From Micromonospora trifolii (GTDB taxonomy: Bacteria > Actinomycetota > Actinomycetes > Mycobacteriales > Micromonosporaceae), in NCBI RefSeq assembly GCF_022229005.1, contig NZ_JAKKFD010000034.1, forward strand, positions 1-64,000: DNA of 64,000 bases, read 5' to 3'. The notes beneath the pieces are model-generated. The model was not told the origin of the DNA, did not search any database, and saw only the letters and a list, made by a program, of their open reading frames with translations. A program made the translations under genes and the position numbers. Below, in pieces: positions 61,101 to 64,000 of this stretch; position 1 is the stretch's first letter; each line of letters starts with the position of its first letter.

Positions 61101-61627
61101 TCGCGGGTGGCGGAGAGGTCGACCAGGGCCTCTCCGGTCGCGATGCCGACCCGGAAGCCCAGCGGCGGCTGCGGGCCGGCGGGCTGGCGGGCCAGGTTCC
61201 GTTGCAGCTCCAGGCCGGCGCGGACGCACCGCAACGCGTCGTTGTCGGTGGCCACCGGTGCGCCGAACAGCGCCATCGCCGCGTCGCCGATGTACTTCTC
61301 GACCACCCCGCCGTACTGGTGCACGATCCGGCGCACGGTGGCGAAGTAGGTCTGTTGCAGACCGCGGGCCTGCTCCGGGTCGGCCCGCTCCGCGTAGCTG
61401 GTGAAGTCCACGATGTCGACGAAGAGCACGCTGACCTGACGCCGGTCCTCCTGCACGGTGACGACGTGGTCCCGCAGCGGTTGGCCGCAGCTGGTGCAGA
61501 AGTTGACCTCGGTGCTGTTGGCGTGCCCGCAGTGCGCACAGTTGACCCCGAGCGGCTGGCCACACCCGCCGCAGAAGCGGTCGTCCGGCCCGGCCGCGCG
61601 TGCGCAGTGTCCACACTTGAGGTCGAT
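58145..61627 (-). CDS. Zinc-ribbon + adenylate/guanylate cyclase + AAA ATPase regulator
   Basis: The first conventional start is GTG 61456 (1103 residues), but the same frame continues upstream for 57 codons that encode two zinc ribbons (CxxC pairs KCGHC/FCGGC and NCAHC/FCTSC) with no ATG, GTG or TTG before an in-frame stop. GGAG lies six bases before ATC 61627, which is used here as the putative start. The class III cyclase domain has VLFVDIVDFTSY, VEKYIGDAAMALFG and GDVVNTASRL, so metal, lysine and Asn/Arg residues are intact. Next come Walker A FGPAGVGKSRLL, Walker B TVLVFEDMHWAD and a long helical TPR-like C-terminus. It would make cyclic nucleotide in response to a signal sensed by the ATPase/TPR part. 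Confidence 0.9.
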   Translation of the reverse strand: MDLKCGHCARAAGPDDRFCGGCGQPLGVNCAHCGHANSTEVNFCTSCGQPLRDHVVTVQEDRRQVSVLFVDIVDFTSYAERADPEQARGLQQTYFATVRRIVHQYGGVVEKYIGDAAMALFGAPVATDNDALRCVRAGLELQRNLARQPAGPQPPLGFRVGIATGEALVDLSATRDGGQAFVTGDVVNTASRLQGFAPPGGVVVDESTWSATRHEMEYADQPPVTLRGRSAVSRIWLAVQVRPHRDPRGAELTPMVDREHERGLLVNALHRMVTERTSQLVTVFGPAGVGKSRLLRELARHAGSLPGPPITWLVGQCPPFGENVTWAALSDIVKTWVGMPEVDDPVALRERLRSRLGQLADPHATRLAEALGPLIGVPGERLTPGETEAAWRRFLLALATTGPTVLVFEDMHWADQAMLAFVEQLGASARGVPLLVVATARPELRERNPAWTGTISGAMSISVPPMHDTDIDALYSLLLGQATLPSSSRTPLIEFADGNPLYAQEYARMLLDGGLLDAVGPTPRLDLDGGAEMPRTVQAVIANRLDLLDPADRAVLQAAAVVGVVFWAPPVAMALGRPVEWVERALDRLQRRDLVYEQSTSTMPGQPEYRFRHILVRDVCYQRLPRAERVVRHQRTADWMAQLTDGRQYDLAEVLANHRWAAHEIARTVGLDTAPYAPSARAALHRAARRAYELHALDTAAALVGRALALDVGPDPALELFDAELAFYRDGDAFLVAGGTDTLTRLAERLTTSGDRTGAARAWTLLATAAWSRADRSATLHCLDQAIGIYGDLPDTQEKAGALLELARVHMLNAETEPACTAARAAASLAERLQLREVQANARITLAVARYLAGSASAFPELAEVTEHCRVERLTSRRRAVQNLAWALQEEGDLAGSARLVDEQLTLDLGGEHSLATSFADEWARSYYAGDWTAALAMAAESTRRPTAEWDLHIVAVSGWMRGLAGAELVGPDEAAGPDGPGGDLVEQALVAARRTGFHRVLRSTLAHAALCRAVQGRRDEAMALLTELDEDWQRTRMIPFAEWVPAVGHVAGVLGADAARLVRQLLDRAPRMTPWADAAGQVADATLARHAGDASTAANLLRSAAASYARMTDVTDEVITLALAIGPLAETDPPAAVATRARLHDFATRHQAPALLHLP

Positions 61628-61723
61628 GTTCAGCTCCGTGGGCGAAAGAGGTCAGTATCGCGGCCGGGCGGCCAAGTCGGGTACCCGACGTGCGGACGGG
61701 CAACGGCGTCGATCGGTCGGGGT

Positions 61724-61729
61724 TAGTGT
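61724..61729 (+). promoter_or_regulatory. Candidate -10 box for the 85-aa protein gene
   Basis: TAGTGT lies 35 bp upstream of GTG 61765. The same hexamer, also within GGTTAGTGT, precedes the small Cys-rich gene at 38004, which supports its use as a -10. Confidence 0.4.
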
Positions 61730-61764
61730 TCCGTACCAGGAAGTTTCATGTCAGGGAGAGTGCC

Positions 61765-62022
61765 GTGCAGGTACGACTGTCCGCCTCGTGGACCGATCCG
61801 GGTGGCACGCAGTGGGCGCCGGGCGACACGATCGACGTCGATGCGGTCACTCTCGCCGAACTGGAGGAGCAGGGCATGGTGGAAGAGCCTGAGGGTCAGT
61901 CGGGCGGGTCGGGGGAGACCACGACCACCTCGTCGAGCACGTCCACGGCTGGTAAGCCGACCGATCCGAAGAAGATCGGTCCGGGGCCGGGTGCGCCGCC
62001 GGCCGACGGCAAGGAGAACTGA
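61765..62022 (+). CDS. Small acidic protein, 85 aa, function unknown
   Basis: GTG 61765 follows AGGGAGAG by six bases. The 85-residue product starts VQVRLSASWTDPGGTQWAPGDTIDV, a beta-rich piece, then DAVTLAELEEQGMVEE and a disordered Ser/Thr/Pro/Gly tail. No signal peptide or membrane helix is seen. No known family is assigned. It is divergent from the cyclase-ATPase gene and convergent with the MFS gene. Confidence 0.75.
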   Translation: MQVRLSASWTDPGGTQWAPGDTIDVDAVTLAELEEQGMVEEPEGQSGGSGETTTTSSSTSTAGKPTDPKKIGPGPGAPPADGKEN

Positions 62023-62028
62023 TCGTCC

Positions 62029-62067
62029 GGGTGCGGTCGGCGGGCCATCGGTCCGCCGGCCGCACCC
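62029..62067. terminator. Bidirectional terminator between the 85-aa protein and MFS genes
   Basis: A 15-bp stem (62029-62043 with 62053-62067) with one G-U pair and a 9-nt loop lies between two convergent stops (62022 and 62079). Confidence 0.75.
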
Positions 62068-62078
62068 GTCGTCGAGCC

Positions 62079-63299
62079 TCACCCGTTGGCCGCCGCGAAC
62101 CTGCCCGCTGTCGGCAGCCGTAGCCCCAGGGCCCGGGTGAGCAGGGGAGCGATCAGCCCCAGGGTGGCCAGCACACCCAGCCCCGAGATGACCAGCACCC
62201 ATCGTGGCCCGACCACCGCCAACAGCGGTGCGCCGACGGCGTAGGCCAGTGCCTCCGCCGCGTACGGGAACATGTAGACGGTGCCGAACACCACGCCGAG
62301 CCGTTCGGCCGGCACGTTCTGCTGGATGAGGGTGTCGGCGGCGACGTTGTGCCAGCCCGCTCCGACACCGGCGACCGCCTGACCGGCGATGGCGAGCGCG
62401 ATCACCGGGCTGAGACCGGTGACCAGCGTTCCGGCGCCGAGCGCGAGCAGCGCGCCGTAGAGGACCAGGTCCATCCGGATGCGTACACCGGTTCTCGCCA
62501 GGCACATCGGACCGAGCACCATGCCGACGCCGTAGGCGGTGCCCAGCAAACCGATAGTGACCTCGGTGGCGCCCAGTTCGGCGCGTCCGAGGGGGACGAT
62601 GGCGAGGTTGTCCAGCGCGGCGAACATCACCATCACCAGGAAGCCGACCGAGACCGCACGGACGACGCTGTGCCCTCGGACCACCCGCAGCCCTTCGCGC
62701 AGCACCGTGTGCAGTGGCTCGGACCGGCGGGTCGCGCCGGTCGTCGAGAGTGTCCGGACTCCGCCGATCAGCAACGCGGAGAGGACGAAGGTCGCCGCGT
62801 CCACCAGCAGCGTTGCGGTCAGCCCGAGGGTCGCCAGCAGGAGGCCACCGACGGCTGGCCCGGCAGCGAGCCCGATGTTGACACCGGTCGCGAGTTGCGC
62901 GTTCGCCGCCGGCAGTTGCTCGCGTTCGACAAGGCGGGGGAGCAGGCTGCGTCCGGCGGGAGTGAACGCGGTGGCGGCCGTGGTAGCAGCGGTGATCAGC
63001 GCCAGCAGGACGGGCAGCGGCGGCGCGAGCAGCGCGACGGCGAGGTACGTCAACGCCTGGGCGGTGTCGCAACCGATCATCAGCCGGCGCTGGTCGAACC
63101 GGTCGGCCAGGGCACCGAGCAACGGTCCGAGCAGGCGGGGCACCGTCGACGCCAGCAGCAGCAGGGCGACCGCGCCGCCACCGTGTCGGTCGTAGACGGC
63201 GATCAGCAGCGCCGTCCGGGCCAGCTGGTCACCGGTGTACGACACCAGGCGCGCCGACCAGTACCGACGAAATGCGACATTGCCGCGGAGTAATGACAT
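62079..63299 (-). CDS. MFS transporter (drug/peptide efflux type)
   Basis: 406 residues from ATG 63299 (GAGGAG about ten bases upstream). About twelve hydrophobic helices are visible, with a cytoplasmic loop after helix 2 (GALADRFDQRRLMIGCD) fitting the MFS motif A region and FTPAGRSLLPRLV between helices 4 and 5. It resembles macrolide-efflux MefA-type permeases. It is divergent from the WAGPG-repeat peptide gene with a 212-bp gap, so shared control is possible; export of the peptide or resistance is an inference only. Confidence 0.9.
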   Translation of the reverse strand: MSLLRGNVAFRRYWSARLVSYTGDQLARTALLIAVYDRHGGGAVALLLLASTVPRLLGPLLGALADRFDQRRLMIGCDTAQALTYLAVALLAPPLPVLLALITAATTAATAFTPAGRSLLPRLVEREQLPAANAQLATGVNIGLAAGPAVGGLLLATLGLTATLLVDAATFVLSALLIGGVRTLSTTGATRRSEPLHTVLREGLRVVRGHSVVRAVSVGFLVMVMFAALDNLAIVPLGRAELGATEVTIGLLGTAYGVGMVLGPMCLARTGVRIRMDLVLYGALLALGAGTLVTGLSPVIALAIAGQAVAGVGAGWHNVAADTLIQQNVPAERLGVVFGTVYMFPYAAEALAYAVGAPLLAVVGPRWVLVISGLGVLATLGLIAPLLTRALGLRLPTAGRFAAANG

Positions 63300-63511
63300 G
63301 ACCGGTGGCTCCTCACTGCTGCGGGTATGTCGGCACGGGCCCTGGAACAGGGGCGGGCGCGGCAACCTTGTCAGCGCGGTGTGGGGGCCAACAACCGCTC
63401 TTCAGCCAGTGATTCATGTCGATTTGTCCTATTTCGTCCCAACGCTCTACGCCATAGCGTTCCTTGGCAAGACAGGCACGACAGGCACCACACATCGACC
63501 AGGGGGACGAC

Positions 63512-63661
63512 ATGGCGACCACGACGACGACCACCACGACCGCGAGTGGCTGGGCCGGACCGGGTATCTGGGCCGGACCGGGCTTCTGGGCTGGACCGGG
63601 CTTCTGGGCGGGCCCCGGCTACCAGTCGGCCGCGACCCGTTGGCCGGGCGCGACCCGCTGA
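63512..63661 (+). CDS. 49-aa repeat peptide, candidate RiPP-like precursor
   Basis: ATG 63512 follows AGGGGGA by six bases. The peptide starts MATTTTTTTTASG (eight Thr), then has four tandem hexapeptides WAGPGI, WAGPGF, WAGPGF, WAGPGY and a tail QSAATRWPGATR. It has no signal peptide and is uncharged except for three Arg in the tail. The combination of a tiny gene with good ribosome binding site, aromatic repeat core and neighbouring MFS permease fits a ribosomal peptide precursor, but no modifying enzyme lies in view, so a structural or spurious small ORF is also possible. A hairpin follows at 63692. Confidence 0.55.
   Translation: MATTTTTTTTASGWAGPGIWAGPGFWAGPGFWAGPGYQSAATRWPGATR
63551..63622 (+). 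repeat. Four tandem 18-bp units in the small peptide gene
   Basis: Units 63551-63568, 63569-63586, 63587-63604 and 63605-63622 each code TGG-GCN-GGN-CCN-GGN followed by Ile, Phe, Phe or Tyr. Third positions vary (GCC/GCT/GCG, GGA/GGC), so the repeat is kept at protein level and not only by recent DNA duplication. Confidence 0.85.
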
Positions 63662-63691
63662 GCCCGCTCCGCTGAACCGCGAGAACGGTGA

Positions 63692-63716
63692 CGCCGGCTG
63701 CCACTGGCAGCCGGCG
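63692..63716. terminator. Terminator after the repeat peptide gene
   Basis: CGCCGGCTGCC (63692-63702) pairs with GGCAGCCGGCG (63706-63716) across a 3-nt loop, 31 bp after the peptide stop. It could also serve the convergent Crp/Fnr gene ending at 63810. Confidence 0.7.
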
Positions 63717-63809
63717 CAGCCGTGCGTACGGATGGGGAAGTGGGCAGCGAGGGAAGGCGCGCGTCCAGATCGGATACCCGACCGACGACGAACCGGGCGG
63801 GCCGGTCGG

Positions 63810-64000
63810 TCAGCGGTCGGCCATGCCGGCGCGGCGGCGCAGCGCGGCCACGTCGGTCACCACGATCCGGCGGCCCTCGGTACGCAGCCAGCCTCGGCTG
63901 GCGAACGAACCGATCGCCTGGTTGACGCTCTGCCGGGAACCACCGGCCATCTCGGCCAGTTGGCTCTGGTTGAGCTCGATCGTGATCATCGGAGCCTGGC
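63810..64000 (-). CDS. Crp/Fnr-family regulator (partial, 5' end off window)
   Basis: Only the C-terminal 63 residues are present; the frame runs off the right edge. The sequence IELNQSQLAEMAGGSRQ then SVNQAIGSFASRGWL is the Crp winged-helix DNA-binding domain (recognition helix SRQSVNQAIGSF), followed by the wing TEGRRIVVTD. The cyclic-nucleotide or Fe-S sensing domain lies outside the window. A cyclic-nucleotide cyclase gene is 2.2 kb away, which makes a cAMP-responsive regulator plausible. Confidence 0.9.
   Translation of the reverse strand, partial: QAPMITIELNQSQLAEMAGGSRQSVNQAIGSFASRGWLRTEGRRIVVTDVAALRRRAGMADR

Noticed and set aside
59285..61726. 813-codon plus-strand frame opposite the cyclase-ATPase
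   Set aside because: The minus strand has intact cyclase and Walker motifs; the plus frame has none.
63235..63675. Alternative overlapping 146-codon frame across the small peptide
   Set aside because: It lacks a ribosome binding site, overlaps the MFS start on the other strand, and the codon pattern of the repeat supports the 49-codon frame.

Overview
The window is chromosomal DNA from a high-GC actinomycete, most likely a Micromonosporaceae member (Micromonospora or Salinispora type). The base composition is strongly G+C rich, GTG and TTG starts are frequent, and the -10 boxes that can be seen (TAGGAT, TAGGCT, TAGCCT) are actinobacterial. The gene order resembles, from memory, the Mycobacterium tuberculosis block Rv2182c-Rv2205c and the Streptomyces glkA/fadD region. 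No rRNA, tRNA, transposase, integrase, prophage or CRISPR array was seen. The window cuts a gene at each end: a CobU-CobT fusion on the left and a Crp/Fnr regulator on the right.

Layout. 1-5.1 kb: cobalamin enzyme, membrane Ser/Thr kinase, a small conserved protein coupled to a site-2-type protease, and an aldo/keto reductase. 5.1-10.1 kb: one very large proline-rich, internally repetitive protein ending in helical (TPR-like) and WG repeats. 10.5-17.6 kb: XRE-cupin regulator, DUF3043 protein, murA, nadA, glycerate kinase, the Fe-S carrier ErpA and adenosine kinase. 17.7-19.2 kb: cysteine desulfurase and TusA pair. 19.3-28.4 kb: the respiratory block, ctaC-ctaF, a CtaG-like assembly factor, ctaE and qcrCAB, with trpD and a receiver-like protein between. 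Together these encode most of the actinobacterial bcc-aa3 supercomplex; ctaD is not here.

28.5-36.4 kb: secreted DUF4142 protein, stand-alone RAM domain, nucleotidyltransferase/NUDIX pair, a Rel-type (p)ppGpp enzyme, a DnaQ-UvrC fusion nuclease and an NYN-domain protein. 36.5-42 kb: DinB-like protein, M48 protease with overlapping pimB (PIM mannosyltransferase), and a tetR-acyltransferase operon with paired operators. 42.2-49.1 kb: GGDEF/EAL protein, SAM methyltransferase, and a fadD - histidine kinase - LuxR response regulator run. 49.2-54.6 kb: SRPBCC protein, glucokinase, EEP hydrolase, flavin monooxygenase and an alpha/beta-hydrolase lacking its nucleophile. 54.6-64 kb: otsA, a second acyltransferase, a large cyclase-ATPase regulator with an odd start, an MFS permease and a tiny repeat peptide.

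The main things to follow up are the 49-residue peptide with four WAGPG-aromatic/aliphatic repeats next to an MFS exporter (63.5 kb), the cyclase-ATPase gene whose zinc-ribbon N-terminus has no standard start codon, the Ser-less alpha/beta-hydrolase beside a monooxygenase, a short dispersed repeat that supplies the ribosome binding site of two unrelated genes, and a set of GATC-bordered intergenic palindromes.
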